From Caldalkalibacillus uzonensis (GTDB lineage Bacteria > Bacillota > Bacilli > Caldalkalibacillales > Caldalkalibacillaceae): a stretch of DNA of 64,000 bases. Below the pieces are notes generated by a model. That model worked only from the letters and a program-made list of their open reading frames with translations. It was not told the DNA's origin and ran no database searches. Location of the stretch: NCBI RefSeq assembly GCF_030814135.1, contig NZ_JAUSUQ010000010.1, forward strand, positions 1 through 64,000. Reading direction: 5' to 3'. The position numbers and the translations under genes are program-made. Positions 42,762 to 52,837 of the stretch are shown piece by piece (position 1 is the stretch's first letter; each line of letters opens with the position of its first letter).

Positions 42762-43313
42762 ATGAAGTTTAACATTCGTGGCGAAAACATTGAAGTCACT
42801 CCAGCTTTGCGTGATTATGTGGAAAAGAAGGTGGGACGCCTGGAGCGGTATTTCCAGGAAGACATTACCTCCGATGTGTATGTCACCTTGAAAGTTACCC
42901 GGGATCAGCATAGCGTTGAAGTGACGATTCCGATGCCGAAGCTGCTGCTTCGCGCGGAGGAAAAAAGCCTGGACATGTATGCCTCAATTGATTTGGTTGT
43001 AGAAAAATTGGAGCGTCAAATCCGTAAATATAAAACCAAAGTCAACCGCAAATTCCGGCAAGAAGGCAGTGTCAAGCAGCTTTTCCATGATGTGAATGGT
43101 CAGGCTGACCAGACGCAGAATGAAGTGGATGACAGCATTGAGATCGTGCGCACCAAGCGCTTTAATCTGAAGCCAATGGATGCTGAGGAAGCTGTTTTGC
43201 AAATGGATCTCTTGGGTCACAACTTTTTCGTCTTTTCCGATGCAGAAACGGAGAAAGTGAGCGTGGTCTACAAGCGTAAGGACGGCCGTTACGGTCTGAT
43301 TCAACCGGAGTAA
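42762..43313 (+). CDS. hpf: long-form ribosome hibernation promoting factor
   Basis: This 183-residue protein has an N-terminal S30AE/HPF domain (MKFNIRGENIEVTPALRDYVEKKVGRLERYF) and a C-terminal dimerisation domain (EIVRTKRFNLKPMDAEEAVLQMDLLGHNFFVF) joined by a linker. The long form dimerises 70S ribosomes into 100S particles in stationary phase. AAAGGAGG lies upstream of the ATG at 42762. It precedes secA as yvyD does in B. subtilis, although the EAL gene is inserted between them here. Confidence 0.96.
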   Translation: MKFNIRGENIEVTPALRDYVEKKVGRLERYFQEDITSDVYVTLKVTRDQHSVEVTIPMPKLLLRAEEKSLDMYASIDLVVEKLERQIRKYKTKVNRKFRQEGSVKQLFHDVNGQADQTQNEVDDSIEIVRTKRFNLKPMDAEEAVLQMDLLGHNFFVFSDAETEKVSVVYKRKDGRYGLIQPE

Positions 43314-43324
43314 AAATGAAAAGG

Positions 43325-43375
43325 GCTGTCCCCATAGGGATGCAGTTCACTTCCCTTGGGGACAGCTTCTGTTAT
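43325..43375 (+). terminator. hairpin between convergent hpf and EAL genes
   Basis: GCTGTCCCCA and TGGGGACAGC pair perfectly around about 22 bases. The T-run is weak, but the site is well placed to end both transcripts. Confidence 0.6.
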
Positions 43376-43410
43376 ATACAGAGAGGCAGCCAGTACAGCT
43401 ATGGTTCAAT

Positions 43411-44676
43411 TCAGCGTGTGTGCAGCAATTGCCGTATCTGTTCAGGGGGAATGGGGCGGCTGAATAGGAAGCCTTGAGCCTCATCACAGCCGAGATTCTT
43501 AAGCAAATTGAATTGATCCTCGTCTTCCACACCTTCAGCACACACTTTGACACCCAAACGGTGGGCCAATTCGATAACGGCTCTGACAATTTCTTGGTCT
43601 TTGTAACGGTTCTGGATATCTTTGATAAAAGAGCGGTCGATTTTGATCATGTCCACGGGAAAGTCTTTTAAATATTGCAAAGAAGAATAACAGGTGCCAA
43701 AATCGTCAATCACGATCTGGATCCCCAAACTTCTTAATTGATTTAATATCTGCGCTGTGTGTTCCAAACTGGCCATCATCGCTGATTCGGTGATCTCCAC
43801 TCTCAACTGGGAAGGCGCCAGTCTGGTGTGGTCCAGGATTTGCTGCACCATATCAGCCAAATGATCCTGTTGAAATTGGATGGCTGAGAAATTGACGGAC
43901 ACCTGGATTGGGCTGAAGCCCTGTTGCTGCCACACTTTTGCTTGCTGACAGGCAGTCTGTAATACCCACTCACCAATGGACCTGATTAATCCATTGGCTT
44001 CTGTCAGAGGCAAGAATTCATTGGGTGGCACTAGTCCCAGACTAGGGTGCTGCCAGCGGATCAGGGCTTCCATTCCACAAATGGATCTTGTGGTGGTATC
44101 GATTTGGGGCTGGTAATAGACACGGAATTGTTTTTTTGCCAGCGCATGATGCAACTCGTTTTCTAACAGTATGCCCCTCAACTGGTCAAAATTCATATCT
44201 TGCTTATGATATACGTGTGGATTACTCTTCTCTCCATAGGACACAACATCATGCTGTATAGATTGGGTACGCTGCTGTCCTGTCATGTCCCTGAAGTAGA
44301 TAACCAAAATATCTTGGGAAGGGTAAACGGTTACTTCATACCGCCGGTTCAGAGCAGGATATAGTTCTGTGAAGCTCCTTACTGTCTGACTCCTGGAAGC
44401 ATGGGTGGACTCTGTGTAAAACTTGCTGCCCTTCAGCTGAGGAAAGGTACGCCATATATTTTTGCCAAACAGGCTGAAGCGGTCAATATTAAACAGACGT
44501 TCTATTGATTGATTAAGATAGATGAATTCCCACTGCTGGTTAAGGGCGATAAACCCGTCTTGTGTATTTTCTAAGATGTTAAAGATTTGTTGCCCTGACT
44601 TAGCGAGGGCTTGTCCCAATTTAGGGCTGACTATATGAGCATCTGCTTGGACTGACTGGTTTCCCTTTCTTACCAT
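43411..44676 (-). CDS. PAS-EAL cyclic di-GMP phosphodiesterase
   Basis: This 421-residue cytoplasmic protein has a PAS domain (about 30-130, FNILENTQDGFIALNQQWEFIYLN) and an EAL domain (about 175-415). The catalytic set looks complete: EAL in MEALIRW, Asn in SVNFSA, Glu in EITESAMM, the Asp pair in IDDFGTCYSS, Lys in IKIDRSF, Glu in AEGVE and Gln in DEAQGFLFSRP. It should hydrolyse c-di-GMP and promote motility over sessility. There is no GGDEF domain. The ATG at 44676 is best placed after AGGCAGG; an ATG at 44697 is possible. A c-di-GMP-I riboswitch and terminator lie directly upstream. Confidence 0.92.
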   Translation of the reverse strand: MVRKGNQSVQADAHIVSPKLGQALAKSGQQIFNILENTQDGFIALNQQWEFIYLNQSIERLFNIDRFSLFGKNIWRTFPQLKGSKFYTESTHASRSQTVRSFTELYPALNRRYEVTVYPSQDILVIYFRDMTGQQRTQSIQHDVVSYGEKSNPHVYHKQDMNFDQLRGILLENELHHALAKKQFRVYYQPQIDTTTRSICGMEALIRWQHPSLGLVPPNEFLPLTEANGLIRSIGEWVLQTACQQAKVWQQQGFSPIQVSVNFSAIQFQQDHLADMVQQILDHTRLAPSQLRVEITESAMMASLEHTAQILNQLRSLGIQIVIDDFGTCYSSLQYLKDFPVDMIKIDRSFIKDIQNRYKDQEIVRAVIELAHRLGVKVCAEGVEDEDQFNLLKNLGCDEAQGFLFSRPIPPEQIRQLLHTR

Positions 44677-44710
44677 GACAGTTAACCTGCCTTTCATCCC
44701 CGGTGATGTC

Positions 44711-44748
44711 AAAAAGCCACACCCGTTTATACAGGGTGTGGCTTTTTC
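44711..44748 (-). terminator. riboswitch expression-platform terminator
   Basis: AAAAAGCCACACCC and GGGTGTGGCTTTTT are perfect complements around nine bases, a strong intrinsic terminator on the minus strand just before the EAL start. Its loop and stem include ATAAACGG, complementary to CCGTTTAT at the 3' edge of the aptamer, which could form an antiterminator. Confidence 0.85.
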
Positions 44749-44752
44749 CCCC

Positions 44753-44838
44753 ATAAACGGCAACTGGCTGGCATAGTCCTAACGGACCTTAGCCCCTGTA
44801 GCTTTGCGTCACTGCGTTTCCGCAGTTTTGCCTTTATC
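44753..44838 (-). promoter_or_regulatory. cyclic di-GMP-I (GEMM-I) riboswitch aptamer
   Basis: Read on the minus strand, the consensus features are present in order: an AAAGGCAAA start of P1, the P2 hairpin CTGCGGAAACGCAG with GAAA tetraloop, the conserved GACGCAAAGCTAC, a P3 hairpin (GGTCCGTTAGGACT) and then ATGCCAGCC and GTTGCCG closing P1. The GAAA tetraloop and the tetraloop receptor side are as in GEMM-I. It regulates the adjacent EAL gene. Confidence 0.9.
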
Positions 44839-45173
44839 CTGTTATTGTTTAAAATTGTCGGTATCGTAAAAAGTGCTATTATGTTATACTTCTTAGCTGC
44901 TAGATTAATATAATATAATAATAAACATAATATAATGATACAAAATTTGACATCTTTATTCAAGGGAGTTCGACAATTTTTTGAACGATTTTGACAAAAT
45001 AATGTTTAATTACATCTCCATCATTCATGCCTTCCCTGACCTTTCTTGTCTCCCTCCACTTTGATTTGGTAAAATAGGCTTGATGTGATTCACCCCTGTC
45101 TGGATAGAAATGGCGCTCATAGAAGCTTATGGGTCAGCACGGAGAGACAGGCGGATGAAAGGAGCGATTAACG
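44839..45173. other. A/T-rich gap between riboswitch and secA
   Basis: This divergent promoter region is very A/T-rich near 44900-44945. TTGACA-like sequences at 44946 and 44993 may serve secA, but I cannot assign -10 elements with confidence. AAAGGAGCG at about 45156 is the secA ribosome site. Confidence 0.4.
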
Positions 45174-47723
45174 ATGCTCGGATGGTTGAAGAAGTGGATT
45201 GGAGATCCCACAGAGAAAGAATTAAAGAAAATGTACACCATTGTTGAGCATATCAACAGTCTTGAACCGGACATAGAGCGCCTATCTGATAACGAACTGC
45301 AGCAAAAAACAGCACAATTTAAGGCGCGTCTGGCTGATGGAGAAACCCTCGATGACCTGTTACCCGAGGCCTATGCTGTTTGCCGGGAAGCAGCCAAACG
45401 GGTACTGAACATGCGCCACTTTGATGTGCAGCTGTTGGGCGGCATTGTCCTGCATAAAGGGGAAATAGCGGAGATGAAAACCGGGGAAGGGAAAACATTG
45501 GTGGCCACCCTCCCCATTTATTTAAATGCTTTGACAGGCAAAGGGGTTCATCTGGTCACGGTCAACGAGTACCTGGCCAAGAGGGACAGTGAGCAGATGG
45601 GCAAGCTGTATAACTTTTTGGGCTTAACCGTTGGGCTTAACATTAGCGGCCTGTCAGCTGAGCAAAAGAAGGAAGCGTACGTGGCCGATATCACTTATGG
45701 CACCAACAATGAGTTTGGCTTTGATTACTTAAGGGACAACATGGTGCTGTACAAGGAGCAGATGGTGCAGCGGCCGCTCAATTTCGCCATTGTAGACGAG
45801 GTGGACAGCATCCTCATTGATGAGGCACGCACACCTCTGATTATTTCGGGCCAGGCTCAGCGCTCTACCCAGTACTACACGGCGGCGGACCGTTTTGTGG
45901 CCGGCCTGGTCAAAGAGCGGGACTATACGGTGGATGAGAAGGCGCGCAACGTGATGCTGACCGATGAAGGGGTAGCCAAAGCGGAGCGTTACTTTGGCAT
46001 TGACAACTTGTATGATCATGCCAATGTGCTGATTAACCACCATATTAATCAGGCCTTAAAAGCACGGGTGATTATGCGCCGTGATGTGGACTATGTGGTG
46101 GAAAATGGTGAAGTGGTGATTGTGGATGAGTTTACCGGCCGCTTGATGCACGGCCGCCGCTACAGTGACGGGCTGCATCAGGCCATCGAGGCCAAGGAAG
46201 GGCTGGAGATCCACAAGGAAAGCATGACGTTGGCCACGATCACCTTCCAAAACTACTTCCGTATGTATCAGAAGCTGGCTGGCATGACAGGGACCGCCAA
46301 AACAGAGGAAGAAGAGTTTCGCAAAATATATGGCCTGGATGTGTATGTGATTCCCACCAACAAACCGATGATCCGTAACGATATGCCCGATATGGTCTAT
46401 AAAACGGAGGAAGCCAAGTACCGGGCCGTGGTCAGGGAGATCGTGGAGCGGCACCAAAAGGGACAACCTGTCCTGGTGGGCACGGTCTCTATTGAAAAAT
46501 CAGAATTGCTGTCGGCCATGCTTAAGAAAGAAGGCATCCCTCACCAGGTGCTCAATGCCAAACACCATGAGCGTGAAGCGGAAATCATTGCTCAAGCCGG
46601 GCAACGGGGAGCAGTTACCATTGCCACCAATATGGCCGGCCGGGGAACCGATATTATGCTGGGTGAAGGTGTGGCTGAGCTGGGCGGGTTGCATATTATC
46701 GGGACGGAGCGGCATGAATCCCGACGCATTGATAACCAGTTGCGCGGTCGTGCCGGACGCCAGGGTGATCCCGGTTCCAGCCAGTTTTATTTGTCACTGG
46801 AAGACGAGCTGATGCGCCGTTTTGGCGGGGAAAACATTATGGGCATGATGAACCGGCTGGGCATGGATGAGGATCAGCCCATCGAGAGCCGCATGATTAC
46901 CCGGGCCATTGAAAAAGCTCAGGAGCGGGTGGAAGGGCACAACTTTGACATCCGCAAATGGTTGCTGCAATACGATGATGTGATTAATCAGCAGCGGGAA
47001 ATAATTTACAAGCAGCGCCGGGAAGTGCTGGAACGGGACAGCCTGCGCGAAGTGGTAGAGGGTATGCAGAGAAGCGTAGTGGAGCGCATCGTCACCTTGC
47101 ATACCCCTGACAGTGAAGTGCCTGAAGAGTGGGATTATCAGGCGATTATTGACTATGCCAACGCCACTTTCTTCCATGAAGGCACGGTGACTGTCAATGA
47201 TATTAAAATGAAATCCCGGGAAGAGATCATCAACCTGTTTATGGACCGGATCAAAGCGATCTATGACCAGCGGGAGCAGGAAGCAGGGGCCGAGCTGATG
47301 CGCGAATTTGAAAAAGTGGTTGTTTTGCGTGCGGTGGACACCAAATGGATGGACCACATTGATGCCATGGACCAGCTGCGGCAGGGCATTCACTTGCGGG
47401 CCTACGGCCAGACAGATCCGCTCAGGGCCTACCAGATGGAAGGCTTTGAAATGTTCCAGAACATGATTGAGTCCATCGAAGAGGAAGTGGCCACTTACAT
47501 CCTCAAAGCCCATATTACGCCCAACGTAGAACGTCAGGCTGTGGCCCAGGGTGAATCGGTCCGGCCCACTGCCGTCCAGCCCGGAGGACGTACATCTACA
47601 CAGGCCCCCGGCGGGAAGAAACCCAAACGAGAGCCGATCCGCGTTGGAGAGAAGACCGGCCGCAATGAGCCTTGTCCCTGTGGCAGCGGCAAAAAGTATA
47701 AACATTGTTGCGGAAGGGCTTAA
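45174..47723 (+). CDS. secA: preprotein translocase ATPase SecA
   Basis: This 849-residue motor of the Sec system has Walker [28 protein letters not shown] (NBD1 DEAD motif), [20 protein letters not shown] (NBD2) and [10 protein letters not shown]. The C-terminal zinc/SecB-type tail is [20 protein letters not shown] (CxCx8CC). Length matches B. subtilis SecA. AAAGGAGCG precedes the ATG. It would export the many signal-peptide proteins in this window. Confidence 0.98.
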   Translation: MLGWLKKWIGDPTEKELKKMYTIVEHINSLEPDIERLSDNELQQKTAQFKARLADGETLDDLLPEAYAVCREAAKRVLNMRHFDVQLLGGIVLHKGEIAEMKTGEGKTLVATLPIYLNALTGKGVHLVTVNEYLAKRDSEQMGKLYNFLGLTVGLNISGLSAEQKKEAYVADITYGTNNEFGFDYLRDNMVLYKEQMVQRPLNFAIVDEVDSILIDEARTPLIISGQAQRSTQYYTAADRFVAGLVKERDYTVDEKARNVMLTDEGVAKAERYFGIDNLYDHANVLINHHINQALKARVIMRRDVDYVVENGEVVIVDEFTGRLMHGRRYSDGLHQAIEAKEGLEIHKESMTLATITFQNYFRMYQKLAGMTGTAKTEEEEFRKIYGLDVYVIPTNKPMIRNDMPDMVYKTEEAKYRAVVREIVERHQKGQPVLVGTVSIEKSELLSAMLKKEGIPHQVLNAKHHEREAEIIAQAGQRGAVTIATNMAGRGTDIMLGEGVAELGGLHIIGTERHESRRIDNQLRGRAGRQGDPGSSQFYLSLEDELMRRFGGENIMGMMNRLGMDEDQPIESRMITRAIEKAQERVEGHNFDIRKWLLQYDDVINQQREIIYKQRREVLERDSLREVVEGMQRSVVERIVTLHTPDSEVPEEWDYQAIIDYANATFFHEGTVTVNDIKMKSREEIINLFMDRIKAIYDQREQEAGAELMREFEKVVVLRAVDTKWMDHIDAMDQLRQGIHLRAYGQTDPLRAYQMEGFEMFQNMIESIEEEVATYILKAHITPNVERQAVAQGESVRPTAVQPGGRTSTQAPGGKKPKREPIRVGEKTGRNEPCPCGSGKKYKHCCGRA

Positions 47724-47826
47724 CGCTCCCCTCTATGTTGCACTATAATGGGAAACAGGACATTAACTCATAATAAGAAAATATGCCGGACAAGAAGTTA
47801 TAAAGGAATAGAGGAGTGAGTTTACC

Positions 47827-48940
47827 ATGTCAATTAGTGAACTGCGTCAAGAATTAACGGCGTTAAAACAGCGCCTGAGTGATATAAGGGGGTCTCTTTG
47901 ACTTACCTCAAAAACAGGCCCGCATCCAAGAACTGGAACAAACAATGAGTGCGCCGGATTTCTGGGACGACCAGAATAAGGCCCAAACCATTATTAATGA
48001 AGCTAATGCCCTCAAACAGCAAGTTGAAAAAATGAGCAACATTGAAGGCCAGTTGGAGGATATTGAGGTGATGCTTGAGCTGGCCGCAGAAGAGGATGAC
48101 GAGTCCCTCACCAAGGAGGCAGGCCAGGCCATTCATCAGCTGAAAGAAGAAGCAGGGCAGTTTGAGCTGGAATTATTGCTCAATGAGCCTTATGATAAAA
48201 ACAATGCCATCCTGGAGCTTCATCCCGGTGCCGGTGGAACGGAATCCCAGGACTGGGCTTCCATGCTGCTTAGAATGTATACCCGCTGGGCAGAGGATAA
48301 AGGCTTTAAAGTAGAAACACTGGATTATCTGCCTGGTGATGAAGCCGGGGTCAAAAGTGTCACCTTGTTGATTAAAGGGCATAATGCCTATGGCTACTTG
48401 AAAGCGGAAAAAGGGATTCATCGTCTGGTGCGCATCAGTCCCTTTGATGCCTCTGGCCGCCGACATACCTCCTTTGTCTCCTGTGAGGTGATGCCGGAGA
48501 TGGATGATCATGTGGACATTGAGGTCCGGCAAGAGGATTTGAAAATCGATACCTACCGCTCCAGCGGCGCGGGGGGGCAGCATGTGAATACCACCGACTC
48601 TGCCGTACGCATTACCCACCTGCCAACGGGGATTGTGGTCACGTGCCAGTCGGAGCGCTCTCAAATCAAAAACAGGGAAAAGGCGATGAAAATCTTGAAA
48701 GCACGCCTGTATGAAAAGCATATTGAAGAGCAGCAAAAAGAACTGGCTGCCCTTAAGGGTGAACAAAAGGAGATCGGCTGGGGCAACCAGATCCGCTCCT
48801 ATGTCTTCCATCCTTACAGCATGGTCAAGGACCACCGTACCAATGTGGAGACTGGCAATGTGCAAGCGGTCATGGATGGAGAAATAGATCCGTTTATTGA
48901 CGCTTACCTGAGGGCCAAATTGGCCAAGGGAGAATCTTGA
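47827..48940 (+). CDS. prfB: peptide chain release factor 2, programmed +1 frameshift
   Basis: The gene encodes RF2 in two frames. Frame 0 starts at ATG 47827 and runs [24 protein letters not shown] to an in-frame TGA at 47899-47901. The site reads AGGGGGTCTCTTTGACTT: an internal ribosome-site-like AGGGGG three bases before CTT TGA C, the classical +1 slip signal. After slipping, GAC resumes the frame at 47900 and continues to 48940. The stop-codon-recognition region contains the SPF(D) motif and the GGQ motif occurs as [10 protein letters not shown]2 autoregulates through this site. Total about 370 residues. Confidence 0.97.
47887..47903 (+). promoter_or_regulatory. RF2 programmed frameshift site
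   Basis: AGGGGG-TCT-CTT-TGA-C: Shine-Dalgarno-like AGGGGG at 47887, slippery CTT and stop TGA at 47899. Low RF2 favours slipping, so product level controls itself. Confidence 0.93.
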
Positions 48941-49015
48941 CGGATCCTGGGTGCATAAACAGGTACCCGTGGCTAGATGGGGCAAAAGTCTGATCAGGTT
49001 TGAACAAATAAGGGA

Positions 49016-49046
49016 AAACCTATTGGGTCGACCAATAGGTTTTTTC
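49016..49046 (+). terminator. rho-independent terminator after prfB
   Basis: AACCTATTGG and CCAATAGGTT pair perfectly around GTCGA, followed by TTTTT. Confidence 0.92.
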
Positions 49047-49063
49047 TCGGAATAGAGGTGAAA

Positions 49064-49933
49064 ATGTTGGCCAAGCGCAGAAACCGCAAATCCCTTCCCT
49101 CCTGGTTGGTGATCATCAAGGACTATACCTATCTCCTCGTGGGTGCCACATTGGTGGCCATAGCTTTCAACTTATTTCTGTATCCCAATATGATCGCTTC
49201 CGGCGGGGTGGTCGGGATTAGTACGATTCTGGGGTATGTGACGGGTATTGAACCGGGCTACATCCAGTGGGCCATTAATATACCCCTTTTTGTTGCTGGT
49301 GTGGCTGTCTTGGGCAAACAATTTGGCCTGAAAACGTTAATTGGCACCGTCTATCTTCCTTTGGCTGTGCTGGTGACGGCCCATCTTGAGCCCGTGACGG
49401 AAAATCCGTTTTTAGCTGCACTGTTTGGCGGTGTGGGGGTTGGTGTTGGCCTGGGGCTGGTCTTCAGGGGCAGGGCTTCCACCGGCGGGGTTGACTTAGC
49501 GGCCCAGATTGTGCATAAATTTACAGGTTTGCGTTTGGGGCTGGGGATTTTGATCATTGACGGTCTTATTGTGATTTCATCTGCTTTTGTGTTTAACATT
49601 GAATTGGCTTTATATGCTTTGATTACCTTATATATCACCAGCAAGACCATTGATCTGGTCCAAATGGGCATGGGCTATGCCAAAGTGGCCTTTATTATCT
49701 CCAGCCAGCAGGAGGACATCCGCCAGGCCATTTTGCACGACCTGGACCGGGGAGTGACCCGCCTGACGGCAACCGGCGGTTACACCAATACGCCGCGGGA
49801 AATGCTGATGTGCGTGGTGAACCAGATGGAAGTGACCAAGCTGAAGGAATTGGTGCGGCACATTGACCCGGCCGCCTTTGTGGTGGTTACAGATGCCAAT
49901 GAAGTATTGGGTGAAGGATTTAAAGTGGATTAA
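49064..49933 (+). CDS. YitT family membrane protein (DUF161/DUF2179)
   Basis: This 289-residue protein has five to six transmembrane helices in the first 200 residues, including FNLFLYPNMIASGGVVGIST and the GRASTGGVDL motif. A cytoplasmic DUF2179 domain follows (RGVTRLTATGGYTNTPREMLMCVVNQMEVTKLKELVRHIDPAAFVVVTDANEVLGEGF). Function of the family is unknown; B. subtilis has the related yvjA just after prfB. The start is ATG 49064 close to GAGGTG, or GTG 49058. Confidence 0.88.
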   Translation: MLAKRRNRKSLPSWLVIIKDYTYLLVGATLVAIAFNLFLYPNMIASGGVVGISTILGYVTGIEPGYIQWAINIPLFVAGVAVLGKQFGLKTLIGTVYLPLAVLVTAHLEPVTENPFLAALFGGVGVGVGLGLVFRGRASTGGVDLAAQIVHKFTGLRLGLGILIIDGLIVISSAFVFNIELALYALITLYITSKTIDLVQMGMGYAKVAFIISSQQEDIRQAILHDLDRGVTRLTATGGYTNTPREMLMCVVNQMEVTKLKELVRHIDPAAFVVVTDANEVLGEGFKVD

Positions 49934-49992
49934 CGTTGACAACAAGATCCATCCAGTTCCGGATCTTTGGCACACGTGCCTAAACAAAAGAT

Positions 49993-50021
49993 TTGTATCA
50001 TATTTGCCATATCCATATCAT
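49993..50021 (+). promoter_or_regulatory. candidate SigA promoter of ABC transporter operon
   Basis: TTGTAT at 49993 and TATCAT at 50016 are 17 bp apart. The -35 is poor and the -10 good. It precedes livG by about 65 bases. Confidence 0.4.
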
Positions 50022-50087
50022 AAGGTCTTGTAGAAGCCAACACATCTTCTATAAGGCCTATTTTGTTGAACAGAAGGGAGGACAACG

Positions 50088-50855
50088 ATGGGACTCTTGG
50101 ATGTGAACCAAATATCGCTGCACTTTGGGGGGGTTAAAGCCTTAAGCGATGTCAGTTTCTCTATTGAAGAAAGCGAGATTTTTTCCTTGATCGGTCCCAA
50201 TGGGGCGGGAAAAACCAGTATACTGAACTGCATCAGCGGCGTGTACAAACCGTCGGCGGGGTCGGTCTGCTTTGAGGGCAAAGAGATTACCAAACTAAAG
50301 CCCTACCAACGTACTGCACTGGGTATCGCCCGGTCGTTCCAAAACATCGAGCTTTTTAAGCATATGACCGTTTTGGACAATCTGATGCTGGGACGTCATG
50401 TGCTCATGAAAACCGGCATTTTGTCTGGCGGTCTCTATTGGGGCAAAGCACAGCGGGAAGAAGTGGAGCATAGGAAAGCGGTAGAGGAAGTGATCGATTT
50501 TTTGGAGATTGAGCATATCCGCAACCAACCAGTGGGCATGTTGTCCTACGGTTTGCAAAAACGGGTGGAGCTGGGCCGGGCGTTGGCCTCAGAACCAAAG
50601 CTGTTACTCTTGGATGAACCGATGGCAGGTATGAACAATGAAGAAAAAGAGGATATGGCCCGCTTTATTCTGGATATTAACGAAGAGCGGGGCGTCACCA
50701 TCGTCCTAATTGAACATGACATGGGCGTGGTCATGGAGCTTTCCCACCGTATCGCCGTCCTTGATTTTGGCAAACGAATCGGCTACGGCAAGCCGGAAGA
50801 GATACAAAATGATCCGCGGGTGATTGAAGCCTACCTTGGCCAGGAAGCCATTTAG
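50088..50855 (+). CDS. livG: branched-chain-type ABC transporter ATPase (LivG-like)
   Basis: This 255-residue nucleotide-binding protein has Walker A GPNGAGKTS, signature LSYGLQKRVELGRALASEPKLLLLDEPMAGMN (Walker B LLLLDEP) and the LivG C-terminal region with LIEHDMGVVMELSHRIAVLDFGKRI. It pairs with LivF and the LivHM permeases of the HAAT (hydrophobic amino acid transporter) family. First gene of the operon with the CoA ligase, permease, binding protein and second ATPase. AGAAGGGAGG lies upstream. Confidence 0.93.
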   Translation: MGLLDVNQISLHFGGVKALSDVSFSIEESEIFSLIGPNGAGKTSILNCISGVYKPSAGSVCFEGKEITKLKPYQRTALGIARSFQNIELFKHMTVLDNLMLGRHVLMKTGILSGGLYWGKAQREEVEHRKAVEEVIDFLEIEHIRNQPVGMLSYGLQKRVELGRALASEPKLLLLDEPMAGMNNEEKEDMARFILDINEERGVTIVLIEHDMGVVMELSHRIAVLDFGKRIGYGKPEEIQNDPRVIEAYLGQEAI

Positions 50856-50923
50856 GGGACATGATCGTTGCTTACAGAGATAATCACAGACCGATCATGA
50901 ACAAAGGAGGGGCTGAACACAGC

Positions 50924-52837
50924 ATGACAGAAGTGACCTTGCCTAAGCTGCTCAAGCAGAAAGCAGAAACAATGGGTGAGGCTGTTGCCTTAAGGGAAAA
51001 AGAATTTGGGATTTGGCAAGAGTTCACCTGGTCCGATTATTACCAGAATGTGAAAGCGTTTTCTTATGGTTTGTTACACTTAGGCTTTAAACGGGGAGAC
51101 CGTCTGGCTCTTATCGGGGATAACCGTCCTGAATGGCTGTTTGGCGCTTTGGCTGCCCAAAGTCTGGGGGGCATTTCGGTCGGCATTTATCAGGATTCAC
51201 TGCCTAAGGAGCTGGTCTATTTCCTTAATCACAGTGAAGTGAACATCGTGATTGCCGAAGATCAGGAACAAGTGGACAAATTGCTGGAGATCAAAGCTGA
51301 GATTCCTGAGGTTGAATATATCATTTATTACGATCCCAAGGGTTTGGTGTATCAGAATGAGCGCTTACTCAGTGTTCAGGACGTGCAGTCCCTGGGGGAA
51401 CAATACCGGCAGCGAGCCGATGCTTTGGTCTATGAGGAGGAAGTGGCCAAAGGCCGAAGCGATGATATCGCCATTTTTTGCTACACATCAGGGACCACCG
51501 CTAACCCTAAAGCAGCCATGCTGTCCCATCATAATCTGATCAACATGGGGGAAAGCTTGATGCAGTTGGATCCCATGGAGCCAGGGGATGAGTTTCTCTC
51601 CTTTTTGCCCCTGGCCTGGATCGGGGAGCAGATGATGAGTCTTTCCTCTGCCTTACACATCGGTTTTACAGTCAATTTTCCAGAAGAGACAACCACCGTA
51701 CAGGAGAACCTGCGGGAGATCGGGCCGCATGCCATGTTTTCGCCACCGCGTATCTGGGAGGACATGGTCTCCAAGGTGCAGGTGCGGATACAGGATGCAG
51801 GGTGGTTGAAACGGAAGTTATACGATCTGGCCATTAGAACCGGTTACAAACGGGCCGATGCATTGATCAACAAAAAGCCTGTTGGTCTGGGGCTTAATCT
51901 CAGTTATCTGTTTTGGGACTGGCTTGTGTTCAGTGCCATACGCGACCATCTTGGCCTGTTGCGCCTGAAGCGGGCCTACACGGGAGGGGCAGCGCTGGGG
52001 CCGGATGTGACCCGTTTCTTCCATGCCATTGGGGTCAATTTGAAACAGATCTACGGTCAGACAGAGGTGGCTGGCATTGCCATTGTCCATCAGGATGGAG
52101 ACATCAAGTACGAAACAGTGGGGGTGCCTATTCCTGGAACGGAAATTAAGATTTCTGAAAAAGGTGAAATTTTAATCAAGAGTCCCAGTGTGTTTAAAGG
52201 CTATTACAAAAATGAACAGTCCACGCGGGAAACGGTGACGGATGGCTGGTTGCATACAGGGGATGCAGGGGAGCTGGATGATGACGGCCATTTGATTGTC
52301 ATTGACCGCCTGAAAGATGTCATTCGTCTGGAAAACGGTGATATGTACAGCCCCCAATTCATTGAGAACAAGTTGAAGTTCAGTCCCTACATTAAAGAGG
52401 CCATGGCGGTGGGCACTGACCGGTCGTTTGTCGCTGCCATCCTCAACATTGATATGGAAAATGTGGGGCAGTGGGCGGAAAATAACCAGATCGCCTACAC
52501 CACATATACCGATTTGTCCCAAAAACCTGAGGTGCTGGAGCTCATCTGCACAGAAGTGAAGCGGATCAATCAGGACTTGCCTCAAACAGCCCGTGTGGAG
52601 CGCTTTGTGCTGCTGTATAAAGAGCTGGATGCCGATGATGAGGAGCTGACCCGGACACGCAAGATCAGACGTCAGTTCGTCACCGACAAGTATAGAGACG
52701 TGATTGAGGGACTTTACTCTGAGCAAGCAGCCATCGATGTGAAGGGCACCATTCGGTACCAGGACGGCAAGGAGGTAACCATCGAGACCCAGTTGAGAAT
52801 AGTGCAAACCAGCCAGAGAGACGAGGAGGTGGCCTGA
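50924..52837 (+). CDS. long-chain acyl-CoA synthetase-type AMP-forming ligase
   Basis: This 637-residue ANL-family enzyme activates a carboxylic acid to its CoA thioester via an acyl-AMP. Motifs are YTSGTTANPKAAMLSHHNL (P-loop-like A3), IYGQTEVAG (A5), WLHTGDAGELDDDGHL (A7) and IDRLKDVIRLENGDMYSPQFIENKL (A8), where the usual Lys is replaced by the LENGDMYSP form common in this clade. Located between livG and livH, it may trap the transported acid. The ATG at 50924 is chosen; AAAGGAGGGG lies 11 bases upstream. The stop overlaps livH (TGATG). Confidence 0.92.
   Translation: MTEVTLPKLLKQKAETMGEAVALREKEFGIWQEFTWSDYYQNVKAFSYGLLHLGFKRGDRLALIGDNRPEWLFGALAAQSLGGISVGIYQDSLPKELVYFLNHSEVNIVIAEDQEQVDKLLEIKAEIPEVEYIIYYDPKGLVYQNERLLSVQDVQSLGEQYRQRADALVYEEEVAKGRSDDIAIFCYTSGTTANPKAAMLSHHNLINMGESLMQLDPMEPGDEFLSFLPLAWIGEQMMSLSSALHIGFTVNFPEETTTVQENLREIGPHAMFSPPRIWEDMVSKVQVRIQDAGWLKRKLYDLAIRTGYKRADALINKKPVGLGLNLSYLFWDWLVFSAIRDHLGLLRLKRAYTGGAALGPDVTRFFHAIGVNLKQIYGQTEVAGIAIVHQDGDIKYETVGVPIPGTEIKISEKGEILIKSPSVFKGYYKNEQSTRETVTDGWLHTGDAGELDDDGHLIVIDRLKDVIRLENGDMYSPQFIENKLKFSPYIKEAMAVGTDRSFVAAILNIDMENVGQWAENNQIAYTTYTDLSQKPEVLELICTEVKRINQDLPQTARVERFVLLYKELDADDEELTRTRKIRRQFVTDKYRDVIEGLYSEQAAIDVKGTIRYQDGKEVTIETQLRIVQTSQRDEEVA

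Noticed and set aside
42660..42911. Minus-strand frame overlapping the hpf start
   Set aside because: It covers the hpf promoter and coding start, where the plus strand has strong signals; no ribosome site on the minus strand.
44727..44963. 78-codon minus-strand frame over the riboswitch
   Set aside because: The region is explained by a structured c-di-GMP-I aptamer and terminator; the frame lacks a ribosome site.
46794..47705. Long minus-strand open frame opposite secA
   Set aside because: It mirrors the codon pattern of secA, has no ribosome site and encodes low-complexity His/Leu/Phe-rich sequence; a shadow frame.
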